Assembly (NCBI GenBank): GCA_947252645.1 | Contig: CAMXWF010000012.1 | Location: 32,367 to 96,366 of the forward strand | Length of the DNA: 64,000 bases | From: an uncultured Bacteroidia bacterium | GTDB lineage: Bacteria > Bacteroidota > Bacteroidia > Bacteroidales > CAJPTX01 | Reading direction: 5' to 3' | Shown: positions 51,928 through 59,521 of the stretch, one piece after another | How positions within the stretch are numbered: the first letter of the stretch is position 1 | Layout of the letters: each line of letters begins with the position of its first letter | Notes under the pieces: model-generated | What the model was told of the DNA's origin: nothing | Databases searched by the model: none | What the model saw: only the letters and a program-made list of their open reading frames with translations | Translations under genes and position numbers: made by a program

Positions 51928-54234
51928 CTACCTCTTCACTACCCTTACCGTCTTCTCCCCATCCGTGGCGATGATTCGCACCACGTAGAAACCGCTCGCC
52001 CAGCTCCCCGTGGCTATCTCCACGCGTTCCTCGCCTTGCGGTGCGCAGGCGTAGGTCTGCACTCCCGCCAGGCTGTAGACCTCTATCCGCTCGGCCGTGC
52101 TGATGCCCTCTAGCACCAGCGCATTGTCAATCGGGTTCTGCACCACCCGCGCTGCGGCGAGCAGTACGCTCTCCACGGCAGCTGGGGTCGGTTTGGCATC
52201 GGCGACATATTTGGCCTTCAGCACAATGTTACCTTCCACTTTGGTGCCAAAATTGTAGTCTCCATCGTTAAGCGTCCACCCCTCAAACTTGAAGCCCTTT
52301 TTCTCTGGTTTCTGAGAGGGTTCCACCGCCTTACCCCCATCCTCTAGCCACTGCGCGGCGGGAGTTGGCAGACCACCGTCTACATCAAAGGTTACCACAT
52401 TCCTTTCCTCAATCACCTTAAACTTTTCTTTCCACGCCTTACCATTGCCTTCAATCTTCACTTTCTCTCCTCTGCGTACGAAGAGCGTAGCAGGATCGGC
52501 TATCCCATCAAATGCATTATCAACTACTGTAGCATTCGCTGCCGCCAAATAGTATACCTTATTGAGGGCGCTACATCCCGAAAACGTGGCACTGGCAATA
52601 GATTTCACGCTCGCAGGGATGGAGATTTCCGTCAATTTCGGACAATTTGAAAATGTACCATCCAAAACCTCAAGCCCCTCGGAAAGAGTCACCTTTTCTA
52701 AATTTTGACAATCTGCAAAGGCTCCTGACAACTTCTTCACCCCAGCAGGTATAACACACGAAGTTAGCGCGGTATTAGAAAAAGTTCCCACTTCTATTGT
52801 AGTCACGCTCGCAGGGATGGTAATCTCCGTCAATTTTTCACAACCTAAAAATGTACCATCCAAAACCTCAAGCCCCTCGGAAAGAGTCACCTTTTCCAAA
52901 TTTAAACACGGAGCAAAAGTACCGACCAGCTTCTGCACTCCAGCGGGAATAGCAACCGAAGTTAGCGCGGTACCAGAAAAAGCTCCCCTACCTATTTCGG
53001 TCACGCTAGTTGGAATTGTCACCTCGCTGAGGTTAGGGGTCCACGCAAATGCGCTCTCACCTATAGAGGTCAAACCCTCGGGGAGTTCTACCTTTTCAAG
53101 CGATTCACAGCCACTAAAGGCAGAACCCCCAATGGAAGTTAAACCTTTGCGGAGTTCTACACTTTTAAGCGAGCCGCAGTAACTAAAGGCTTCCTCCCCA
53201 ATGGAAGTCACCCCTTCGGGAAGAGCTACTGTTTTAAGCATAGTGCCAGCAAAGGCACTCCCGCCAATCTTCTTTAACCCTGCAGAAAATACCACGCTGC
53301 CCAATTTGTTACAGCCATTAAAGGCAAAGTCTTCAATGGACTCCAACCCTTCGGGGAGTTCTACCTTTTCAAGCGAAGTGCATCCGGCAAAGACCCATTC
53401 ACCAATAATCGTCAACCCCTTAGTAAGCTCCACGCTGCTCAACTTCTCACAGCCGTAAAAAGTGTACGGTTCAATAGTCGTGACTCCCTCAGGAACAACC
53501 ACTTTCTCCAAAACGCTACACCCACTGAATGCACTTTTACCTATAGCTGTCACCCCGGCTGTGTTTACAGTTTTCAGCTTTCCGTTCCCTATAAAGGCGC
53601 TCGCCCCTATAGACTTCACTGTCGTTGGGATGTCATAGCTATCCGCACTAAGCCCCAGAGGGTAACATAGAAGCGCAGTCTTATCGTTATTGAAGAGTAC
53701 TCCTCCCGCCTCGCTGAAATGTCCGTTCCCTGCGGCCACCTCAAACTTCTCTAGCTTGCTGCAATTTTGGAATGCATCGTACCCGATGGATTCCACATTC
53801 GCAGGAATATTTACCGAAGCTAGCTCACCGCACCATGCAAAGGATTGCTCTCCTATTACCTTTAAGCTCTGCGGGAGCTGCAACGTTGACAGCGCTTCGC
53901 AGCTAGAAAAGGCACTTTCCTCAATGGTTTCAACCCCTTCGGGGATGCTCACCTCGCTCAATTTTGTACAATTGCTAAACGCCTCCTCCGCCACAGTCAC
54001 CACCTTCAGCGTCTTCCCATCAATCGTCACCTCGCTGGGAATCGTCACCGCTCCCTGAATGTCCGATTTATTTGCTGGTTTAATTTTGCAAGTCTCGGTA
54101 TTTTCAATCTTCAGACACGACCACTCCAGCGTACCCACTTTACACGAGACCCAAATTCCCTCCCCCCTACTAGCGCCCACGCTCAGCAGCAACGCTAGCA
54201 GTGTAACAAGCGCATTGGCCATCACTCTTCTCAT
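51928..54234 (-). CDS. BspA-like leucine-rich-repeat T9SS cargo protein
   Basis: A 768-residue surface or secreted protein. A signal peptide (ALVTLLALLLSVGASRG) precedes about 22 LRR_5 (BspA) repeats of form SIGESAFAGC--LE-V-LPEGL from about residue 45 to 595. A Listeria-Bacteroides (Flg_new) repeat covers about 612-677 (FDVDGGLPTPAAQWLEDGG through GFKFEGW), and the T9SS type A sorting domain is about 696-768 (ending SGFYVVRIIATDGEKTVRVVKR). The family mediates adhesion to host and bacterial cells. Two repeats are recent duplicates (finding below). The gene is AT-rich relative to the backbone. A -7-like TAATCTTG (minus) lies at 54283-54290. Confidence 0.93.
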   Translation of the reverse strand: MRRVMANALVTLLALLLSVGASRGEGIWVSCKVGTLEWSCLKIENTETCKIKPANKSDIQGAVTIPSEVTIDGKTLKVVTVAEEAFSNCTKLSEVSIPEGVETIEESAFSSCEALSTLQLPQSLKVIGEQSFAWCGELASVNIPANVESIGYDAFQNCSKLEKFEVAAGNGHFSEAGGVLFNNDKTALLCYPLGLSADSYDIPTTVKSIGASAFIGNGKLKTVNTAGVTAIGKSAFSGCSVLEKVVVPEGVTTIEPYTFYGCEKLSSVELTKGLTIIGEWVFAGCTSLEKVELPEGLESIEDFAFNGCNKLGSVVFSAGLKKIGGSAFAGTMLKTVALPEGVTSIGEEAFSYCGSLKSVELRKGLTSIGGSAFSGCESLEKVELPEGLTSIGESAFAWTPNLSEVTIPTSVTEIGRGAFSGTALTSVAIPAGVQKLVGTFAPCLNLEKVTLSEGLEVLDGTFLGCEKLTEITIPASVTTIEVGTFSNTALTSCVIPAGVKKLSGAFADCQNLEKVTLSEGLEVLDGTFSNCPKLTEISIPASVKSIASATFSGCSALNKVYYLAAANATVVDNAFDGIADPATLFVRRGEKVKIEGNGKAWKEKFKVIEERNVVTFDVDGGLPTPAAQWLEDGGKAVEPSQKPEKKGFKFEGWTLNDGDYNFGTKVEGNIVLKAKYVADAKPTPAAVESVLLAAARVVQNPIDNALVLEGISTAERIEVYSLAGVQTYACAPQGEERVEIATGSWASGFYVVRIIATDGEKTVRVVKR

Positions 54235-54921
54235 AACCTATTCCCCTTCTTTTTAATGAGCAATAAACGCACAACACTGGTGCAAGATTACGCACTATTT
54301 TCAATCCTTACTGAGTCTAGGTTAGTTGGCAGTTTGGGGGCTGCATTGCCACCATAGCTCTCACACAGCTAGAAATGAGGTAGACCATGGCAGCAAACAG
54401 GCTGCGAATGAGCGTTTTATGCGATGTAAGAAAAACCTATGAGCGTTTCTTTTCTTATGGGGAGTTTTGGTGATTTACCATTTGAAAAAATCCTAAAATT
54501 TTACTACACATCCCCTTGGGTTGTCCCACGGCAGAATGAATGAGCGGAATGCAGGGTAGGGCGTGTGGGGCGAATGCGACTTTGATGCAGGGATTGGAGT
54601 GGAGGTGGATCGCGCGAGCCGGGGCGGCAATAGTATGCCAAAGAGGCAGATATTGCTCCGCCGCATGTGATGGGCGTGGTGGCTTTGTGGCGCAGCTGGC
54701 CGCCGAGATAGGTCTTTTAGACTGGCTTGCCCTTTGGGGCAAGGGCGCCAGAGGTTTGAAAACTCCCGGCTATTCAAAGACCGTCCTTCGGACGGAAAAT
54801 GCCGCGGCATGCAGATTTTATGTTTGGAGCGATGGGGGCAGGTTCTGCAGAGGACTGATGGGGCGCGCGGGGTCATTTCCATTCAGCATTCCCCACTGCC
54901 CGCAGCTGTCCCCGCTAATCC
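54235..54921. other. Gap with a structured repeat, upstream of the first BspA gene
   Basis: About 690 bases. The part next to the BspA gene is AT-rich and holds its promoter region. The structured repeat copy B is at 54712-54795, followed by the perfect palindrome ATGCCGCGGCAT (54799-54810). No gene supported; frames here lack ribosome sites and family patterns. Confidence 0.6.
54712..54795 (+). repeat. Structured intergenic repeat, copy B
   Basis: The partner of copy A in the same orientation, about 3.06 kb to the right. Outer helix GGTCTTT (54711-54717) with AAAGACC (54776-54782). Inner hairpin CTTGCCC (54726-54732) with GGGCAAG (54737-54743). 3' hairpin CCGTCC-TTC-GGACGG (54781-54795). 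The inner stem has a T-A to C-G double change relative to copy A. The 3' hairpin is shorter than in A. Confidence 0.75.
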
Positions 54922-56538
54922 CTACTCGCCCACCGCCTGCAGCTTCCCATCCACCACTCCCATCCGCACATCCGCTTTCCCCCCCTCTCGAATGATGCAC
55001 TCCGCGATGTTCCGCGTCTTCGAGGAGAAGCCCACCCCCAGCTTCACCACTGCCCGCTTATCCATCGCGAACGGCGCCGCGTACCCCTTCGCCTCGATTT
55101 GCGCCATCGCCTCCGCCGCCGGTCGGTCCCGCTTCACCTCGAAGAGGTAGACGTAGCCCCGCGTCGCCACCACCATGTCGATGCGCCCGTCGCTCGTCGC
55201 CATCTCCACGTGCGTCTGCAGCCCCAGCATCCGGAACACGGTGGCCATGCTCCCCTGGAAGTAGACCTCCCGGTCCCCCGCCACCCGGTAGTCGCCCTGC
55301 GCGAAGAAGGCGTGGAGCAGCGCCATGAGCTCCTCCGCCGCCCCCCTCACCGCGCAGCCGTACAGCGCGTTGACGCTCAGCACCGCCTCCGCGCCCACCG
55401 GGAAGAAGTACTGCAGCAGGTCCCCGTAGAACGCCCGCTCCACCTCCTCGTTCGGGAAGCGCAGTTGGTACATGTCGAGCGCCGCGTCGTAGCTCTCGAT
55501 GGTCAGGTAGCCCGCCTGGAAGAGCAGCGGCACCAGCCCCATGCGGCTCACCTCGCGCCCCTGCAGCTCGTGCCCCAGCATCCGGCAGCCGGCCAGCTCC
55601 GCGAGGGGGACGCTCCCGCCCACGACGAGCTGGAAGAGGAACATCGGCGTCCCGCTCTCGTACCAGTAGCAGCCGTATGCCTGCTCGTTCAGCGCGTTGA
55701 GCAGGCTGAACGGGTTGTACACGCCCTCCTCCGCCCGGGGCGAGAAGCGGTAGCCATCGTACATCGCCTCGAGCTTCCCGTAGGCCTCGGCGAGGGTCTG
55801 CCCGTTCCATTCCGCCAGCCGGCGCACCCCCTCCCCAAGGTTGGCCTGCAGCTCTTCCCCCGTGATGCCGCAGAGCGTGGCGTACGCCGTTGACATTGAG
55901 ATGTCCCGCAAGTTGTTCAGCCCGCTGAAGATGTTGAGGTGCGCGAAGCGGGTGATGCCCGTCAGGAAGACGAACCGCAGGTGGTCGCCCGCCCCCTTGA
56001 GCGCCCCGTAGAAGGCACGCAGCGTGTCCTGATTGCGAGCCAAAAGCTCCTCGTTGTTGATGGTGTCCAGCATCGGCTTGTCGTACTCGTCCACCAGCAC
56101 CACCACCGGCCGCCCCGTCTGCGCGTGTGCATTTTTAATTGCCCTTACGAAGCGTGCCGCGTACGTCACATCGCTTGCATTTCGCCCGTGCACCGCTTCC
56201 CAATCGCCCAGCATCGTGTTGAGCGTGCTTTCAAGAACCCCAGCCACCGCGAAATTATCCCGGCTGAAATCCACGTGCAGCACGGGGTGCTGCGTCCAAT
56301 CCTTCTCTAGCTTTTCCATGGCCAGCCCCACGAAGAGCTCCCGCCGGCCCAGGAAGTAGGCCTCCAGCGTGGAGACCAGCAGGCTCTTCCCGAACCGCCG
56401 CGGCCGGCTCAGGAAGTAGTACCGCCCCTGCTTCACCAGCTGGTAAATCAGCGCCGTCTTATCCACGTAGACGGCGTTATCCTCCCGTAGATTCTTAAAG
56501 CTTGCCTCCCCGATTGGGTACGTTATCATTTGGTCCAT
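54922..56538 (-). CDS. AAA-ATPase-like / PD-(D/E)XK nuclease-domain protein
   Basis: About 538 residues from the ATG at 56538, chosen because AGGAGG stands 8 bases upstream; the frame opens 14 codons earlier without a ribosome site. The N-terminal AAA-ATPase_like (PF09820) domain shows the start YPIGEASFKNLREDNAVYVDKT, the P-loop RPRRFGKS (45-52) and Walker B VVVLVDEYDKPM. The C-terminal PDDEXK_9 domain has the catalytic D at about 454 (GRIDMVV) and ExK at 467-469 (FEVK). This family is very abundant in Bacteroidota genomes, with unproven function. It is more GC-rich than its neighbours. It lies between two BspA genes. Confidence 0.92.
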   Translation of the reverse strand: MDQMITYPIGEASFKNLREDNAVYVDKTALIYQLVKQGRYYFLSRPRRFGKSLLVSTLEAYFLGRRELFVGLAMEKLEKDWTQHPVLHVDFSRDNFAVAGVLESTLNTMLGDWEAVHGRNASDVTYAARFVRAIKNAHAQTGRPVVVLVDEYDKPMLDTINNEELLARNQDTLRAFYGALKGAGDHLRFVFLTGITRFAHLNIFSGLNNLRDISMSTAYATLCGITGEELQANLGEGVRRLAEWNGQTLAEAYGKLEAMYDGYRFSPRAEEGVYNPFSLLNALNEQAYGCYWYESGTPMFLFQLVVGGSVPLAELAGCRMLGHELQGREVSRMGLVPLLFQAGYLTIESYDAALDMYQLRFPNEEVERAFYGDLLQYFFPVGAEAVLSVNALYGCAVRGAAEELMALLHAFFAQGDYRVAGDREVYFQGSMATVFRMLGLQTHVEMATSDGRIDMVVATRGYVYLFEVKRDRPAAEAMAQIEAKGYAAPFAMDKRAVVKLGVGFSSKTRNIAECIIREGGKADVRMGVVDGKLQAVGE

Positions 56539-56682
56539 ACCATTGCCCTCCTCGCGCCTTTTGCAGGGTATAAGGTACAAAAAGTTTTTAATGGGTGGCG
56601 GGGTGGGGCAAAAGGCATCGTGATTCTATAGGCCAGTGCCCCGCATGACCCTGACTGTCTCCAATTCCCGCACAGAACGCAC

Positions 56683-56710
56683 AAAAAAGGGCGGGCCGCA
56701 AGGCCCGCCC
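56683..56710 (-). terminator. Terminator of the second BspA gene
   Basis: On the minus strand GGGCGGGCC and GGCCCGCCC form a perfect 9-bp stem with a TTGC loop, followed by six T residues (56688-56683). It is 26 bases after the gene stop. A degraded copy occurs at 58687-58715. Confidence 0.9.
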
Positions 56711-56735
56711 TCTATCTACACATTCCTTTTCATCC

Positions 56736-58535
56736 TCATTTCACCACGCGTAGCGTCTTCGCCCCATCGCTCGCCACCACCCGCACCACGTACACCCCGC
56801 TCCCCCAGCCCCGCGCATCAATCGCCACCCGCGGCTCTCCGCGCAGCGCCTCGGCATGCACCCGTGCGCCAACCACGCTGTACACCTCCACCCGCGCCGC
56901 GCGCTCCATCCCCTCCAGCTCCAGCACCTCGCCCACGGGATTCCGCACCACCCGCACCGCCGCCAGCTGCACGCTCTCCACCGCCGTCCCTTGATGATCT
57001 GCCTTCTTCCACACCGCCACCAGCGTGATGTCCTTCTCCACCTTTTTGCTGAAATCGTATTTCTTGCCATCGCGCTGCCACTCCACGAAGGTATAGCCCT
57101 CCCTGGTTGGGGCTGTCGGCGCGGTCGCCGTACCGTTGTTAGGCTTCACCAGCTGCTCGCCGAGCTTATTCCCATCGGAATCCTTGAAGGTCACCACGTA
57201 GCCCTCCATAATCGTAAACTTACTCCACCACGTTTTTCCATTCCCCTTAATAGCCGCCTTCTCCCCCTGCCGCACGTATAGCGTTGCAGGAGAGGCTATC
57301 CTCGTAAATACGTCTCCGCCTACTCTGCAATTCGCCTTCGCGAGCCAGTAAACGGCATTGAGCCCGCTGCAACCAGAAAATGCGTACCACCCTATCTCCG
57401 TCACGCTGCTGGGGATAGTCACCGACGTCAGCCCATCGAAACCCGCAAATGCGTAGTCTCCTATCTCCGTCACGCTGCCTGGGATGGTATAGGACTCTTC
57501 TGCTTTCCCCCCAGGGTAGCAAATAAGCGTAGCTTTGTCCTTCGTGAAAAGTACGCCGCCCGCTGCGCAGTAATTCTTATTCCCGCTTTCCACTTCAAAT
57601 GACTTCAGCCCGCTGCACCACACAAATGCGCCCTCTCCTATTTTCGTCACGCTGCTAGGAATCGTCACCGCTATCAGCCCGCTGCACCACGCAAATGCGC
57701 GCTCCCCTATCTCCGTCACGCTGCTGGGGATATCCACCGCCTTCAGCCCACTGCAACCATTAAATGCGGTCTCTCCTATTTTCGTCACGCTGCTGGGGAT
57801 ATCCACCGCCGTCAGCCCGCTGCAACCATTAAATGCGTTCTCTCCTATCTCCGTCACGCTGCCTGGGATGGTATAGGACTCTTCTGCTTTTCCCCCAGGG
57901 TAGCAAATAAGCGTAGCTATGTCCTTCGTGAAAAGCACGCCGCCCGCTGCGCAGTAATTCTTGTTCTCGCTTTCCACTTCAAATGACTTTAGCCCGCTGC
58001 AACCAGAAAATGCACCATTGCCTATCTCCGTCACGCTGCTGGGAATGTCCACCGCCGTCAAACTGCTGCAACCACTAAATGCCCCCCCCCCTATTTTCGT
58101 CACGCTGCCCGGGATGGTCACCGCCGTCAAACTGCTGCAACCGTGAAATGCGCTCGATCCTATCACCGTCACGCTGCCCTGGATAGTCACCGCCGTCAAA
58201 CCGCTGCAATCCCAAAATGCGCTCGCTCCTATCACCGTCACGCTGCTGGGGATATCCACCGCCGTCAAACCGCTACAACCCCAAAATGCGGTCTCCCTTA
58301 TGCTCACAACCTTTATGCCCTCCGCTTTTTCAGGAATCTTCACAAATCCGCTTATGCTATTTCTATCCTTTGGCCCTATGCTACACGTTGTGCCCGCCAC
58401 GATCTCCTCGTACTCCCACGTCACGCCGTTACGATCTGTGTACTCCCCCTTTACTTGTCCCCGCGCAATCCCCACGCTCGCCACCGCAGCCAGCAGCACC
58501 ATCAAACCCACCCGTAGTATTCCTCTCATTTTCAT
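56736..58535 (-). CDS. BspA-like leucine-rich-repeat T9SS cargo protein
   Basis: A 599-residue relative of the 51928 product, more GC-rich. Signal peptide LRVGLMVLLAAVASVGIARGQ, a short N-terminal module (NGVTWEYEEIVAGTTCSIGPKDRN), about 15 LRR_5 repeats of form SVTEIGE-AFNGCSGLTAVDIPS to about residue 430, one Flg_new repeat (about 446-510) and the T9SS type A sorting domain (about 525-599, ending SGVYVVRVVASDGAKTLRVVK). Start ATG at 58535 follows AGGAAG. A 384-bp segment is nearly duplicated (finding below). A -7-like box (CATCTTTG, minus) lies at 58576-58583. Confidence 0.93.
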   Translation of the reverse strand: MKMRGILRVGLMVLLAAVASVGIARGQVKGEYTDRNGVTWEYEEIVAGTTCSIGPKDRNSISGFVKIPEKAEGIKVVSIRETAFWGCSGLTAVDIPSSVTVIGASAFWDCSGLTAVTIQGSVTVIGSSAFHGCSSLTAVTIPGSVTKIGGGAFSGCSSLTAVDIPSSVTEIGNGAFSGCSGLKSFEVESENKNYCAAGGVLFTKDIATLICYPGGKAEESYTIPGSVTEIGENAFNGCSGLTAVDIPSSVTKIGETAFNGCSGLKAVDIPSSVTEIGERAFAWCSGLIAVTIPSSVTKIGEGAFVWCSGLKSFEVESGNKNYCAAGGVLFTKDKATLICYPGGKAEESYTIPGSVTEIGDYAFAGFDGLTSVTIPSSVTEIGWYAFSGCSGLNAVYWLAKANCRVGGDVFTRIASPATLYVRQGEKAAIKGNGKTWWSKFTIMEGYVVTFKDSDGNKLGEQLVKPNNGTATAPTAPTREGYTFVEWQRDGKKYDFSKKVEKDITLVAVWKKADHQGTAVESVQLAAVRVVRNPVGEVLELEGMERAARVEVYSVVGARVHAEALRGEPRVAIDARGWGSGVYVVRVVASDGAKTLRVVK

Positions 58536-58686
58536 GCTTCCTGCTGTTTATTATTACTCCTCCATAAACCGCACCGCAAAGATGTGCAAAGAATTTTCTA
58601 ACGCAAAAAAACTGCATGATTTACGTATAGATCCCTACGGCAGGCCGCGTGCAACGTCCGCCTCCGCGGGGCCCATCGGCCCATAC
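58536..58686. other. Upstream region of the second BspA gene
   Basis: AT-rich at the left with the probable promoter and no gene. It leads into the relic of another BspA-type gene. Confidence 0.4.
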
Positions 58687-58777
58687 AAAAAAAGGAGAGC
58701 CCTGCGGCCCGCCCTCTACCAAAACTCCTCTCATTCTCATTTCACCACGCGCAGCGTCCTCGCCCCATCGCTCGCCA
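58687..58777 (-). pseudogene. Relic of a third BspA-type gene 3' end with terminator
   Basis: The minus strand encodes SVASDGARTLRVVK and a TGA stop (58739-58737), near-identical to the last residues of the 56736 product (VVASDGAKTLRVVK). After it lies the GGGCGGGCC terminator arm followed by a degraded second arm (GGGCTCTCC) and seven T residues (58693-58687), clearly derived from the terminator at 56683-56710. Only the T9SS tail and 3' flank remain; the rest of the gene is absent. Confidence 0.75.
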
Positions 58778-58904
58778 CGCTCCAGTAGCCTATCTGCATC
58801 GCTTTCATCTTGATACTGATGGGGATGTAAATGTACTGCGCCTTGGTTTGCAGCATGCTTCCCCGTGGCATCAATGCGGCCCCATGTATTTCGTATCCAC
58901 CGTC

Positions 58905-59118
58905 AACGCAGTACCAGCTGGACGAAGGTGTCGGCGAGGTCGTAGTCGCCGGTTTAAGCCTCGGCCCAGAGGAGGGGAGACCCGCTCGCCGGGGCTTTGG
59001 CCTTGGGGTAGAGGGCGAAGTCGATGTTGCCGGTGATGACGGAGGTGTCAAATTTGGAGAACCAGTCGTGGGCGACCTTGTTCTTCAGCTTCTCCTCGGG
59101 AATGCCCTGGTAGCGCAT
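58905..59118 (-). pseudogene. Relic of the type IIG-like methylase 5' end
   Basis: From ATG at 59118 the minus strand encodes MRYQGIPEEKLKNKVAHDWF, then a SKFDTSVITGNIDFALYPKAK-type stretch and LLWAEA-stop-TGDYDLADTFVQL, homologous to the start of the gene at 47036. The similarity continues upstream into the promoter flank (GTAGTCATTGGCGCGG at 59128-59143 also occurs at 49546-49561). The Lys of the WAEAK nuclease motif is replaced by TAA (58954-58956) and no further gene follows. The product is truncated; the coding differences from the full copy are mostly conservative, showing it once was a functional gene. Confidence 0.8.
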
Positions 59119-59174
59119 GGGCAGGGGTAGTCATTGGCGCGGTAAGGGCGGTGCGTTAGGTGGTAAGGATTTTC

Positions 59175-59182
59175 TACCTTTG
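59175..59182 (+). promoter_or_regulatory. -7 box upstream of xseB
   Basis: TACCTTTG is an exact -7 consensus match, 41 bases before the GTG start of xseB. Confidence 0.62.
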
Positions 59183-59223
59183 CGGCGCGGTGTAGCGAGA
59201 CGTTAAAGCATGGAGAGTAAGTA

Positions 59224-59475
59224 GTGGCCGAGGAGCAGGAGTTGAGCTATAGCGAGCAGTACGCGGCTTTGGAGGCCTTGGTGGACAAGTTGGGGCGCGG
59301 GGGGCTGACGATCGATGAGATGCGCGCCATGACGCTTGAGGCCGATAGCTTGCTGCGCCAGTGCTATGGTATGCTTCATAGCACACAGGCTCTTGTGGAG
59401 GAGAAGGTGGCAGGCTGGGAGGGGCTTTCGGGATCAGAGGGGCAACCGGGGACGGATGATGGCGAAACGATTTAG
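59224..59475 (+). CDS. xseB: Exodeoxyribonuclease VII small subunit
   Basis: An 83-residue subunit that supports XseA in degrading single-stranded DNA. The helical family pattern is plain: SYSEQYAALEALVDKLGRGGLTIDEMRAMTLEADSLLRQCYGML, where the E-A---L--LV--L--G-L-L--M pattern is diagnostic. The GTG start is preceded by GGAGAG at 59212-59217 with 6-base spacing; a nearer ATG at 59210 stops after four codons. xseA is not in the window. The DUF2723 gene follows after 46 bases, perhaps in the same transcript. Confidence 0.9.
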   Translation: MAEEQELSYSEQYAALEALVDKLGRGGLTIDEMRAMTLEADSLLRQCYGMLHSTQALVEEKVAGWEGLSGSEGQPGTDDGETI

Positions 59476-59521
59476 CGCGGGGCCGTTTGGCCTTGAGTAG
59501 GAGATAGGACGGGAGCAGGGA

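Noticed and set aside
55099..55893. A 264-codon plus-strand frame inside the AAA-ATPase gene
   Set aside because: Rich in His, Arg and Val as expected for an antisense frame of a GC-rich gene; the minus-strand gene has clear domains.
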